Shown in pieces: positions 42,954 to 50,661 of a DNA stretch of 64,000 bases. Origin of the DNA: Christiangramia bathymodioli (lineage in GTDB: Bacteria; Bacteroidota; Bacteroidia; Flavobacteriales; Flavobacteriaceae); the NCBI GenBank assembly GCA_009735695.1, contig SRSL01000006.1:124001-188000 (forward strand), in the 5' to 3' direction. Positions within the stretch are counted from its first letter, which is position 1; each line of letters starts with the position of its first letter. The position numbers and the translations under genes are program-made. A model generated the notes under the pieces. The model was given only the letters and a program-made list of their open reading frames with translations. It searched no databases and was not told where the DNA came from.

Positions 42954-44084
42954 ATGAAAAAAATAAAACTGGGAATCCTGGGCGGCGGTGAGGAATCCTT
43001 GATTGGGATCCTTCACAGAGTGGCAGCGAACATGTTCGACCAGTACGAGATCGTAGGAGGAATTTTTGATTCGGAATACGACAGAAGTCGTGAGTTCGGA
43101 AAGAAACTTCAGCTAGATCCATCAAGAATTTACAGGGATCTGGATCATTTAATAGAGGCCGAAGCAGATTTACCCGAGGAAGAAAGAATGCAGGTGCTTT
43201 CGGTATTGACCCCTAATTTCCTTCACTTCCCCATGTCAAGGCAATTACTGGAAAATGGATTCCATGTAATTTGTGAAAAACCGCTCACCACTACCCTGGA
43301 AGAAGCCAAGACCCTGGAAAAAATTCAGAAGGAGAAAGGGAGCATTTTCGGTGTGACCTATACCTATACGGGATATCCCATGGTGAGGCAGATGAAGACC
43401 ATGATCAAGAATGGAGAGATTGGAAACATTCAGAAAATAGATGTTCAGTATTACCAGGGATGGATCAATCCACTTATTCACGATAAGGAAAAACGTTCAT
43501 CTACCTGGAGGCTCGATCCGGAAAAATCTGGTATAAGCTGTTGTATTGGAGACATTGGAACCCATGCCTTTAATATGGCCGAGTATGTAACTGGAATGGA
43601 AATCCAGGAAATTCTGGCAGATCTGAACTATTTATATGAAGACAATCCTATGGATATCGACGGAACGGTTTTGTTACGATTTTCAAATAAAGTAAAGGGC
43701 GTGCTACGTGCCAGCCAGATCGCCACCGGAGAGGAAAATAATTTTACCGTTAAGATCTATGGCGACAAGGGCGGATTGAAATGGGAACAGGAAAATCCCA
43801 ATTACCTTTATTTGATGAAGGAAGGCCAGGCATTACAGGTACTCAAACCAGGCCATACCTATAACAGCGCATTTTCGCTGGAAGGCACCAAATTACCACC
43901 GGGTCATCCGGAAGGTATCTTCGACTCCATGGGAAATATTTACCTGGGAATCGCCAAGGCTATTCGTAACAAGGAGGAATTCGATGGTGCTTTCCCAAAA
44001 CTAAGTGAAGGTGTTCGCGGAATGAATTTCATTGAAAAAACCGTAGAATCTCATAAACAGGGCAATTCCTGGGTTAAATTGTAG
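42954..44084 (+). CDS. Gfo/Idh/MocA-family oxidoreductase
   Basis: 376 residues, cytoplasmic. The NAD(P)-binding Rossmann start is KLGILGGGEESLIGILHR, and the family's catalytic-lysine motif is VICEKPLTTTLEEA near residue 105. The C-terminal alpha/beta substrate domain includes CCIGDIGTHAFNMAEYVTG (Asp-x-x-x-His) and RASQIATGEENN. The GGGEESLIG variant of the dinucleotide motif marks a Bacteroidota subgroup. Members oxidise or reduce sugars at C3 or interconvert keto-sugars; DgpA/CarA-like enzymes of C-glycoside cleavage belong to this superfamily. In this operon it could reduce an imported 3-keto sugar or recycle cofactor. Confidence 0.9.
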   Translation: MKKIKLGILGGGEESLIGILHRVAANMFDQYEIVGGIFDSEYDRSREFGKKLQLDPSRIYRDLDHLIEAEADLPEEERMQVLSVLTPNFLHFPMSRQLLENGFHVICEKPLTTTLEEAKTLEKIQKEKGSIFGVTYTYTGYPMVRQMKTMIKNGEIGNIQKIDVQYYQGWINPLIHDKEKRSSTWRLDPEKSGISCCIGDIGTHAFNMAEYVTGMEIQEILADLNYLYEDNPMDIDGTVLLRFSNKVKGVLRASQIATGEENNFTVKIYGDKGGLKWEQENPNYLYLMKEGQALQVLKPGHTYNSAFSLEGTKLPPGHPEGIFDSMGNIYLGIAKAIRNKEEFDGAFPKLSEGVRGMNFIEKTVESHKQGNSWVKL

Positions 44085-44108
44085 AATAATACTAGAAACG
44101 AAACGATT

Positions 44109-45170
44109 ATGAAGACGATAAAAGGACCGGCCATATTCCTGGCTCAGTTCATAGATGATAAAGAACCTTTTAATTCGCTTGACGGCCTGTGCAAATGGGG
44201 GGCAGACCTTGGATATAAAGGAATACAGATCCCAACCTGGGAAACCAGACTCATCGATCTTAAAAAGGCTGCTGAAAGCAAAACTTATTGCGACGAGCTA
44301 AAGGGAAAGGTGAATTCCTATGGCCTTGAAATCACGGAACTAAGTAGTCACCTGCAGGGACAACTTGTAGCTGTTCATCCGGCTTACGATATCATGTTCG
44401 ACAATTTCGCTCCGGAAGCATACAAGAACAATCCAAAGGAGCGCACCAAATGGGCGATAGATCAGCTGAAGTATGCCGCGAAGGCAAGTAGAAACCTGGG
44501 TCTTGACGTTCACGGAACCTTCAGTGGATCTTTGTTATGGCATACCGCGCATCCCTGGCCGCAAAGACCTGATGGTTTGCTGGAGATGGGTTTTGCCGAA
44601 CTGGCGAAACGCTGGCTTCCTATTCTGAACGAATTCGATGAACAGGGCGTAGATGTGTGTTACGAAATTCACCCTGGGGAAGATCTGCATGACGGGGTTA
44701 CCTTCGAAAGATTCCTGGATGCCACACATAACCACAAGCGCGTGAATATTCTATACGATCCAAGTCATTTTATATTACAGCAGCTGGATTATATCACTTA
44801 TATAGACCATTATCACGAATACATCAAAATGTTCCATGTAAAGGATGCTGAATTCAATCCTACCGGGAAAAAAGGAACTTTTGGCGGCTATGCCGACTGG
44901 AAAGACCGGGCCGGAAGATATCGTCATCCTGGCGACGGGCATGTAGACTTCAAAAGCATATTCACCAAACTAACCGAATATGGTTGTGATGTTTGGGCGG
45001 TACTGGAATGGGAATGCTGTATCAAATCACCCGAACAGGGTGCTCGGGAAGGTTCCAAATTCATTCAGGAACATATTATTGAAGCCACTCAAAAACGATT
45101 TGACGATTTCGCGGGCTCTGAACCAGACGAGGAAAAACTAAAACGTATCTTAGGATTAGATAAAAATTAA
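44109..45170 (+). CDS. Cytoplasmic sugar phosphate isomerase/epimerase-family TIM-barrel protein
   Basis: 353 residues without a signal peptide. The xylose-isomerase-like TIM barrel carries the metal ligands in VCYEIHPGEDLHDG (Glu), ILYDPSHFILQ (Asp, His), YIKMFHVKDAEF (His), GHVDFKSIFTKL and the last strand VWAVLEWECC (Glu). GYADWKDRAGRYRHPGDGH is typical of a Bacteroidota group found next to Gfo/Idh/MocA oxidoreductases. Here it follows one by 24 bases and precedes the DUF1080 gene by three. It is the cytoplasmic counterpart of the lipoprotein isomerase at the start of the operon, so the pathway has two related barrels on opposite sides of the inner membrane. Confidence 0.88.
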   Translation: MKTIKGPAIFLAQFIDDKEPFNSLDGLCKWGADLGYKGIQIPTWETRLIDLKKAAESKTYCDELKGKVNSYGLEITELSSHLQGQLVAVHPAYDIMFDNFAPEAYKNNPKERTKWAIDQLKYAAKASRNLGLDVHGTFSGSLLWHTAHPWPQRPDGLLEMGFAELAKRWLPILNEFDEQGVDVCYEIHPGEDLHDGVTFERFLDATHNHKRVNILYDPSHFILQQLDYITYIDHYHEYIKMFHVKDAEFNPTGKKGTFGGYADWKDRAGRYRHPGDGHVDFKSIFTKLTEYGCDVWAVLEWECCIKSPEQGAREGSKFIQEHIIEATQKRFDDFAGSEPDEEKLKRILGLDKN

Positions 45171-45173
45171 ATC

Positions 45174-45926
45174 ATGAAAAAAACGATTATGCTATCCTGC
45201 ATGCTGGCTGTGCTGGTATCATGCAATGATTCTGAAAAAAAAGAACAACAAGGTTCAGATCAAACTGAAACCGCTCAAACCAATATGACTGAAGAGAAAC
45301 AGGACGAATGGCAACCGCTTTTCAACGGAAATAACCTGGAAGGCTGGAAGGCATACAACAGCGACCAGATTTCTGAACAATGGAAGGTAGAAGATAACGC
45401 CATTGTCTTTACTCCCATGGAAAGTGTAGAAGGTTCAGAAAACCTGATCACAGAAGAGCAATTTGAAAATTTCGAACTTTCTATTGAATGGAAAATTTCG
45501 GAAGGTGGAAATAGCGGAATCATGTGGGCCGTTCAGGAAAAGGAGGAGTTTGGAGAACCTTACCAAACCGGGCCGGAGATCCAGGTTCTGGACAACGAGC
45601 GACATCCTGACGCCAAAAATGGCCTGAATAGAACTGCCGGTGCCTTGTACGACATGGTTTCTCCTTCAGAAGATGTGACCAAACCAGCCGGAGAATGGAA
45701 TAAGGAAGTGATCCATATCGATTACGAAAACAATACAGGATGGGTTAGCCTGAACGGTACCAGGATCGTTGAGTTCCCATTGCACGGAGAAAAATGGCAG
45801 GAAATGAAGAACAATTCGAAATTCAAGGATTGGGAAAATTTCGGAACTACGAGAAAAGGCCATATTGCGTTACAGGATCATGGAGATAAGGTCTGGTACC
45901 GGAATATCAAGATCAGGAAACTTTAA
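45174..45926 (+). CDS. DUF1080 (3-keto-disaccharide hydrolase family) lipoprotein
   Basis: 250 residues with lipobox VSC-N and a Lys/Glu/Gln-rich linker, so envelope-anchored. The DUF1080 concanavalin-like domain (about residues 40-250) begins DEWQPLFNGNNLEGW and contains NFELSIEWKISEGGNSGIMW, GPEIQVLDNERHPDA and the C-terminal IALQDHGDKVWYRNIKI, the conserved family framework. Characterised members hydrolyse or eliminate 3-keto glycosides and related 3-keto disaccharides. As the last gene of the operon and next to a GMC dehydrogenase able to generate keto sugars, it is the best candidate for the bond-cleaving enzyme of the pathway. The exact mechanism in this protein is inferred, not shown. 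Confidence 0.9.
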   Translation: MKKTIMLSCMLAVLVSCNDSEKKEQQGSDQTETAQTNMTEEKQDEWQPLFNGNNLEGWKAYNSDQISEQWKVEDNAIVFTPMESVEGSENLITEEQFENFELSIEWKISEGGNSGIMWAVQEKEEFGEPYQTGPEIQVLDNERHPDAKNGLNRTAGALYDMVSPSEDVTKPAGEWNKEVIHIDYENNTGWVSLNGTRIVEFPLHGEKWQEMKNNSKFKDWENFGTTRKGHIALQDHGDKVWYRNIKIRKL

Positions 45927-45938
45927 AATCTTAAATAT

Positions 45939-45964
45939 AAGCTGCCATCCGGCAGCTTTTTTTA
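45939..45964 (+). terminator. Terminator of the isomerase-DUF1080 operon
   Basis: Stem AAGCTGCC / GGCAGCTT, loop ATCC, followed by a T-run. Confidence 0.9.
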
Positions 45965-45991
45965 ACTTACTACTTTTCAAAAATAAGGAAT

Positions 45992-47212
45992 ATGGAAACG
46001 GTAAAAGTGAAGTTCAAAAATTCAGATTCACATGAACTCAGCGGGGTTCTTGAATTACCCGGCATTCAACCGCCAGAGAACTTTGTGATCTTTGCGCATT
46101 GCTTCACCTGCAACAAAAACTTTCATGCCCCAAAAAATATAAGTGAAACCCTGGCCTCAAGAGGTTTTGGAGTACTGCGTTTCGACTTCACCGGGTTGGG
46201 AGAAAGTGAAGGTGAATTTCCAGACACTAACTTTTCGGCCAATGTTGAAGACCTGATCGCCGCTGCCAATTTCCTGGAATCGGAATACAAAGCCCCTTCT
46301 ATTATTATTGGTCATTCCCTGGGTGGCGCCGCTGCCCTGTTCGCCGCTCAAAAGATCCCCTCACTTAAATGCGTGGTCACCATTAATGCACCTTCACACC
46401 TGGAACATGTAAAAAAACATTTTTCCTCCAGCCTGGAAGAAATAAAAAATCAGGGGTATGCAGAGGTCAAAATAGGCGGTAGAACTTTCAGGATCAAGGA
46501 ACAGTTCGTGACCGATCTTGATAGAAACCAGAATGCTCTTGCCTTAAAGGATCTTAAAAAAGCGCTTCTAATCTTGCACTCACCCCAGGATAAGATCGTT
46601 TCCATCAAGCACGCCGAAGAGCTATATACCGAAGCCTGGCACCCCAAAAGTTTTGTTTCCCTGCAGGATGCAGATCATCTTCTGAGTAAAGCCAATGATG
46701 CCCGGTACGCGGGAAAGCTTATTGCGGCATGGGCTTCAAAATATATCGAAGAATCGGAAGCCCGGGAACTGGAAACCGATCATGAAGTAATGGCCAATCT
46801 TGGAAATGAAGGTTATACAACCCAAATACTGGCGGGAAATCATCATTTCGTGGCAGATGAACCCAAAAGTGCCGGTGGTTCAGATCTTGGACCCAATCCC
46901 TATGAATTGCTTTCTTCTGCCCTGGCTGCCTGTACGTCCATGACCCTTCAAATGTACGCCCGAAGAAAAAAGTGGGTGCTTGATAATGTGGAAACCCATG
47001 TGAGTCATTCCAAAAAACATCCGGTGGACTGCGAAAATTGTGAAAAGGATTCCGCGAAAATCGATCATTTTGAAAGAGAGATCCTTATTCATGGAGAGCT
47101 CGATAACAAACAGAAAAACAGGTTGTTGGAGATCGCAGATAAATGCCCGGTGCATAAATCCCTGGAGGCAGGGGCGCAGATCAGCACAAAATTAAAAGGT
47201 TCAGCTGGCTAA
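45992..47212 (+). CDS. Alpha/beta hydrolase - OsmC fusion protein
   Basis: 406 residues, cytoplasmic. Residues about 1-255 are an alpha/beta hydrolase with the nucleophile elbow IIGHSLGGAAALF, an acid near LILHSPQDKIVS and a His in QDADHLLS. Residues about 265-406 are an OsmC/Ohr domain with the two redox cysteines in ALAACTSMTLQMYARRK and DKCPVHKSLE, which in the family reduce organic hydroperoxides. The two-domain arrangement is known in many bacteria; the hydrolase may free an oxidised acyl group that the OsmC part then reduces, but this is inference. Its next gene encodes a Cu/Zn superoxide dismutase, giving an oxidative-defence theme. Confidence 0.92.
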   Translation: METVKVKFKNSDSHELSGVLELPGIQPPENFVIFAHCFTCNKNFHAPKNISETLASRGFGVLRFDFTGLGESEGEFPDTNFSANVEDLIAAANFLESEYKAPSIIIGHSLGGAAALFAAQKIPSLKCVVTINAPSHLEHVKKHFSSSLEEIKNQGYAEVKIGGRTFRIKEQFVTDLDRNQNALALKDLKKALLILHSPQDKIVSIKHAEELYTEAWHPKSFVSLQDADHLLSKANDARYAGKLIAAWASKYIEESEARELETDHEVMANLGNEGYTTQILAGNHHFVADEPKSAGGSDLGPNPYELLSSALAACTSMTLQMYARRKKWVLDNVETHVSHSKKHPVDCENCEKDSAKIDHFEREILIHGELDNKQKNRLLEIADKCPVHKSLEAGAQISTKLKGSAG

Positions 47213-47315
47213 TTGAAAGTCTGGCTTACTGTTAAGCTATACTTAAAACTTTGGTGTTGCTTCTGATTCGGTTTAATTTAGACTGATAAGAATTTAAAAA
47301 ACCAAACCAAAACCT

Positions 47316-47909
47316 ATGAAACGTATTAGTTTATCACTTCTTGTTTGCGGCAGCCTACTGATTTTTGGTTGTAAAAATGAAAAAAAAGAAAACGACGAGG
47401 TCAATTCTGAAAACGAAACAGAAATGAGTTCTGAAATGAACAAGGAGACGGAAGAAGTTAAAAAGATACAGGTTGAACTGAATCCTGTTAGCGATTCCAA
47501 TCTTAGTGGAAACGTGGTCTTTACCGAAGAAAATAATGAAGTTTCCATGACTGCCATCATAAGCGGTTTGGCCGAGGGACGTCACGCCATTCATATACAT
47601 GAGAACGGAGATTGTTCAGCAGCCGATGGTTCTTCAGCCGGTGGTCACTGGAACCCAACAGATCAGCCTCATGGTAAATGGGGAAGTTCAGACGGTTTCC
47701 ACAAGGGTGATATCGGAAATTTTGAAGTAGACGCCAATGGGAACGGAACCGTAAACCTTACTACAGATGAGTGGTGTATTGGATGCGGGGATCCTGAAAA
47801 AGATATTAAAGGAAAAGCAGTGATCGTACATGATGGAGTAGATGACTATACCTCGCAACCTTCTGGTGCTGCCGGTACCCGCGTTGGTTGTGGTGTTATT
47901 GGCATGTAA
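47316..47909 (+). CDS. sodC: Cu/Zn superoxide dismutase lipoprotein
   Basis: 197 residues with lipobox FGC-K and a long Glu/Lys-rich linker, so anchored in the envelope. The metal ligands are all present: HAIHIHENGDC (copper His pair), SAGGHWNPT (bridging and zinc His), DGFHKGDIGNFEVD (zinc His and Asp) and KAVIVHDGVDDY (copper His). GTRVGCGVIG provides the active-site Arg and the disulfide Cys. It dismutates superoxide outside the cytoplasm. It forms its own unit, ended by a strong hairpin, between the OsmC fusion and an ECF sigma factor that may control envelope or oxidative stress. Confidence 0.92.
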   Translation: MKRISLSLLVCGSLLIFGCKNEKKENDEVNSENETEMSSEMNKETEEVKKIQVELNPVSDSNLSGNVVFTEENNEVSMTAIISGLAEGRHAIHIHENGDCSAADGSSAGGHWNPTDQPHGKWGSSDGFHKGDIGNFEVDANGNGTVNLTTDEWCIGCGDPEKDIKGKAVIVHDGVDDYTSQPSGAAGTRVGCGVIGM

Positions 47910-47931
47910 TCCATAAAATGAAACAAAATTA

Positions 47932-47960
47932 AAAAAGCGGCTTTCCAGCCGCTTTTTTTT
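47932..47960 (+). terminator. Terminator after the superoxide dismutase gene
   Basis: GCGGCT / AGCCGC with TTCC loop, extended by five A/T pairs and followed by a T-run. Confidence 0.9.
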
Positions 47961-48005
47961 GGATTTGAACAATTTACCCTATTTTTAGTTACTGAAACCT
48001 AATAT

Positions 48006-48536
48006 ATGCAGCAGGACGGGCTAATTCTGGAATTACAAAATGGTAACCAGAGAGCATTTGAAAGATTGTATGAACTCTATTCGGAGAGTATTTTCGGGAT
48101 CATTTACAGTATAGTGAATGACGAAAAGATCGCCGAGGAGATTCTTCAGGATGTATTTTTAAAAGTATGGAACAATGCCAGCTCGTACAATTCTGATAAG
48201 GGAAGATTCTTTACCTGGATCCTGAATATTGCCAGAAATGCCTCCATAGATGAGTTACGGTCTAAAAGGCATAAAAACAAACAAAAAAACCTTACGGCAG
48301 ATAATTTCGTAAATGTTCTTGAGAACAGTACTCATTTTTCCAGTAAAACCGATGCAATTGGAGTGAAGAAATATATCGCCATCCTCAAACCTGTTTGTAA
48401 GAAACTTATAGACCTGCTATTCTTTAAAGGTTTTACCCAAAAGGAAACCGCTGAAGAACTCCAGATGCCACTGGGAACGGTAAAGACCAAAAACAGAGCC
48501 TGTATCAATAAACTTCGGGAATTATTAGCTGAATAA
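48006..48536 (+). CDS. ECF-type RNA polymerase sigma factor (with RskA-type anti-sigma)
   Basis: 176 residues with sigma region 2 (AFERLYELYSESIFGIIYSI, EILQDVFLKVWNN, GRFFTWILNIARNASIDELR) and region 4 (LIDLLFFKGFTQKETAEELQ, PLGTVKTKNRACINKLRELL). It directs RNA polymerase to a stress regulon. The last base of its stop codon is the first base of the anti-sigma start (TAATG), so the two are translationally coupled in the usual sigma/anti-sigma arrangement. The neighbouring superoxide dismutase and OsmC genes suggest, but do not prove, an oxidative-stress trigger. Confidence 0.92.
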   Translation: MQQDGLILELQNGNQRAFERLYELYSESIFGIIYSIVNDEKIAEEILQDVFLKVWNNASSYNSDKGRFFTWILNIARNASIDELRSKRHKNKQKNLTADNFVNVLENSTHFSSKTDAIGVKKYIAILKPVCKKLIDLLFFKGFTQKETAEELQMPLGTVKTKNRACINKLRELLAE

Positions 48537-49333
48537 TGGATATTAAAGAATACATATCGTCTGGCATACTTGAACTATACGTTTACGGCGCGCTTACCGA
48601 AGCCGAAAGCCGTGAGGTTAGCCGGGTTTTGAAAGAACATCCTGAAGTGAGGAAAGAGGTGGAAGAAATAGAGATAGCCCTTCAAAAGCTTTCAACGGCT
48701 TCCGCACCTTATAACCCCGAGGCTCTTCTAACCAGTATAAGATCCAAACTTGGAGATAAGAAAAGCATAGCACTTCCAACCCAAAAAAGAACGAACTGGG
48801 TGGCTTATATTGGCTGGGCGGCCTGCCTGTTGCTATTTGTTGGCCTGTTCTTTTTAATGCAGGACAACAACCAGCTTAGGGATAAGCTAAACGCTGAACG
48901 TGCAAGGGCTGCCCAATTGGAACAGCAGATCGCAGATGCCCGTGATGATGCTGAAAAAGCGAAGGACCTGCTCGCAATTCTAAGAAGTAAGAATATCTCC
49001 AGGATCCCGCTACAGGGTCAGGCGCCGGCTCCGGAAGCTTATGCCACTGTATTCTGGGATCAGGAAGACAATAAAGCTTACATAGACGGAAAAGAGCTGC
49101 CAGAACCACCATCAGGGATGGTATACCAGGTATGGTCGCTTAAACTCGACCCGCTTACTCCAACCAGCATCGGACTCTTAAGTGAATTTCAGGAAGATGA
49201 AAATAAGATCTTCACCCTGGAAAATGCAAATCAATCGGAAGCCTTTGGAATTACACTGGAACCTGAGGGAGGAAGTGAAACGCCGAATCTTGACCAGCTT
49301 TATGTGCTGGGTACAGTTGCTGCGGCACCCTAA
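48536..49333 (+). CDS. RskA-family membrane anti-sigma factor
   Basis: 265 residues. The N-terminal cytoplasmic part (residues 1-85) resembles the sigma-binding domain (YISSGILELYVYGALTEAE). One membrane helix follows at about 88-108 (WVAYIGWAACLLLFVGLFFL), then a coiled-coil segment (QLRDKLNAERARAAQLEQQI) and the periplasmic RskA C-terminal domain (VFWDQEDNKAYIDGKELPEP, GMVYQVWSLKLDPLTPTSIG). It should hold the preceding sigma factor inactive until an envelope signal releases it. No CHCC zinc motif is present. Confidence 0.9.
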   Translation: MDIKEYISSGILELYVYGALTEAESREVSRVLKEHPEVRKEVEEIEIALQKLSTASAPYNPEALLTSIRSKLGDKKSIALPTQKRTNWVAYIGWAACLLLFVGLFFLMQDNNQLRDKLNAERARAAQLEQQIADARDDAEKAKDLLAILRSKNISRIPLQGQAPAPEAYATVFWDQEDNKAYIDGKELPEPPSGMVYQVWSLKLDPLTPTSIGLLSEFQEDENKIFTLENANQSEAFGITLEPEGGSETPNLDQLYVLGTVAAAP

Positions 49334-49356
49334 AATTATAGAATTTTAATCAACAG

Positions 49357-49385
49357 AAAAGCCCCATGCGATGCAAGGGGCTTTT
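49357..49385 (+). terminator. Terminator after the sigma/anti-sigma pair
   Basis: AAAAGCCCC / GGGGCTTTT with an 11-base loop. The region onward to 49576 is AT-rich without a gene; it includes a CTCAAAT / ATTTGAG inverted repeat (49458-49476). Confidence 0.8.
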
Positions 49386-49576
49386 CTTTAACACCCAGAG
49401 AGAATCCGGGGGACATTTCCTGCTCTCTAAGCATCTAACCAACCAAAAAATCAAAACCTCAAATCTAAAATTTGAGAAACAAGAAATTATGTACAGAACC
49501 TTTTTGGTTCCATATTAAAATATACGAAAGGATGCGATTTGCGGTTTTAAAAAATTGAATATTTAACAATTAAATA

Positions 49577-50335
49577 TCAATTGTTCAGCCAGGTTTTGAA
49601 GTCCTTAACCCGCTCCCTGCTTACTATGAGAGGAAATTCATCGAACTTCTCAAGTTTGATTTGTAACCTGGAATTGGTATAGGAGAGAATATCATGAATA
49701 GACGAAATATTGATAATGCATTTTCGGTTGATCCTGTAAAAGTGCTTTGGGTCTAATTGTTCCTCGAGAACTTCAAGTGGTTCGTCTACGGGATAATTTC
49801 GGCCGGAAAAACTATAAAGATAGGTTGCCTTATTTTCAGAATAAAAACAGGCAATTTCTGCTACGTCAACCAGTTTAAGATGCTGCCCTACCTGCGCGGT
49901 AAAACGTGATTTATATTCTTTTTTCTTTCCAGGCAAACTCAGAAGGTTTCTTAATTGGTGAAGATCGATCTGCTCATTCTTCTGTTTGGACTTTCGGAAT
50001 TTCTCGATCGCTGCCTCCAATTCCTCTTCATCTATAGGCTTCAGAAGGTAATCTATACTATTCAGCTTAAAAGCACGCAGCGCATATTCGTCATAAGCCG
50101 TTGTAAAAATGATCGCACTTTTGGTTTCAATATGCTCGAAGATATCAAAAGACAATCCGTCGCTGAGTTGAATGTCCAGAAAGATCAGGTCTGGATGCTC
50201 GTTATTCATGAACCATTCCACCGATTCCTTTATGGAATGCAGTAAGGTCACCACTTCGATATCATTTCTTTCAAGCATGCGCTGCAGTCTTCTCGCTGCG
50301 GGCTTTTCATCCTCGATAATTATAGCTTTGATCAC
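49577..50335 (-). CDS. LytTR-family response regulator
   Basis: 252 residues. The receiver domain (1-120) has IIIEDEKPAARRL (acidic pocket), DLIFLDIQLSDGLS (phospho-acceptor Asp) and TTAYDEYALRAFKLNSIDYLLKPID (Thr/Lys). The LytTR DNA-binding domain (about 145-250) shows FTAQVGQHLKLVDVAEIACF and HFYRINRKCIINISSI. It is the regulator of the histidine kinase encoded two genes upstream in the same operon. Its targets are not evident; LytTR proteins bind imperfect direct repeats, and a TTTTAGC tandem repeat lies at 52088-52101 in the operon's own upstream region. Confidence 0.92.
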   Translation of the reverse strand: MIKAIIIEDEKPAARRLQRMLERNDIEVVTLLHSIKESVEWFMNNEHPDLIFLDIQLSDGLSFDIFEHIETKSAIIFTTAYDEYALRAFKLNSIDYLLKPIDEEELEAAIEKFRKSKQKNEQIDLHQLRNLLSLPGKKKEYKSRFTAQVGQHLKLVDVAEIACFYSENKATYLYSFSGRNYPVDEPLEVLEEQLDPKHFYRINRKCIINISSIHDILSYTNSRLQIKLEKFDEFPLIVSRERVKDFKTWLNN

Positions 50336-50346
50336 ATCTTTAAATT

Positions 50347-50661
50347 TTATTCCCAGGTTTTTCTTTTTTCGCGATCCATTAGTTCACGGGTTTTGCGTTC
50401 TTCCCAGTCCTTACCAAAAATAAATCCTGCTCCAAAAACACTTGCCCAATGAGCAAATAAACCTATTCCCCAGAAAAATATCGTCGAATAATTTGAAATA
50501 TTGGTTAGCCCGTTAATAAATCCCTCATCTCGAGTGCTAACAATAAAGATGGCTGCATTAATGAAAAGATAGACTACCAGGTGAGTATAAAACCCCTTGA
50601 TGTTCTTTACCCTTTTCTGGGCCTCCTTGTAACTCATTTGTTTTTTATAGTCAGGTTCCAT
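50347..50661 (-). CDS. 2TM domain protein
   Basis: 104 residues with two membrane helices (about 25-45 and 60-85) and the family motifs AQKRVKNIKGFYTHLVVYLF and FFWGIGLFAHWASVFG, ending in a basic tail (DWEERKTRELMDREKRK). It is encoded between kinase and regulator; its start overlaps the kinase stop by one base (TAATG). The kinase itself ends in a second copy of the same domain, so this operon carries two 2TM units. The function of the domain is unknown, but it is strongly associated with LytS/LytTR systems in Bacteroidota. Confidence 0.88.
   Translation of the reverse strand: MEPDYKKQMSYKEAQKRVKNIKGFYTHLVVYLFINAAIFIVSTRDEGFINGLTNISNYSTIFFWGIGLFAHWASVFGAGFIFGKDWEERKTRELMDREKRKTWE

Noticed and set aside
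49458-49476. CTCAAAT / ATTTGAG inverted repeat as a terminator
   Set aside because: Weak AT stem without T-tract, and the upstream gene already has a strong terminator at 49357-49385; could be a fragment of the TAGAT-type repeat but too short to decide.
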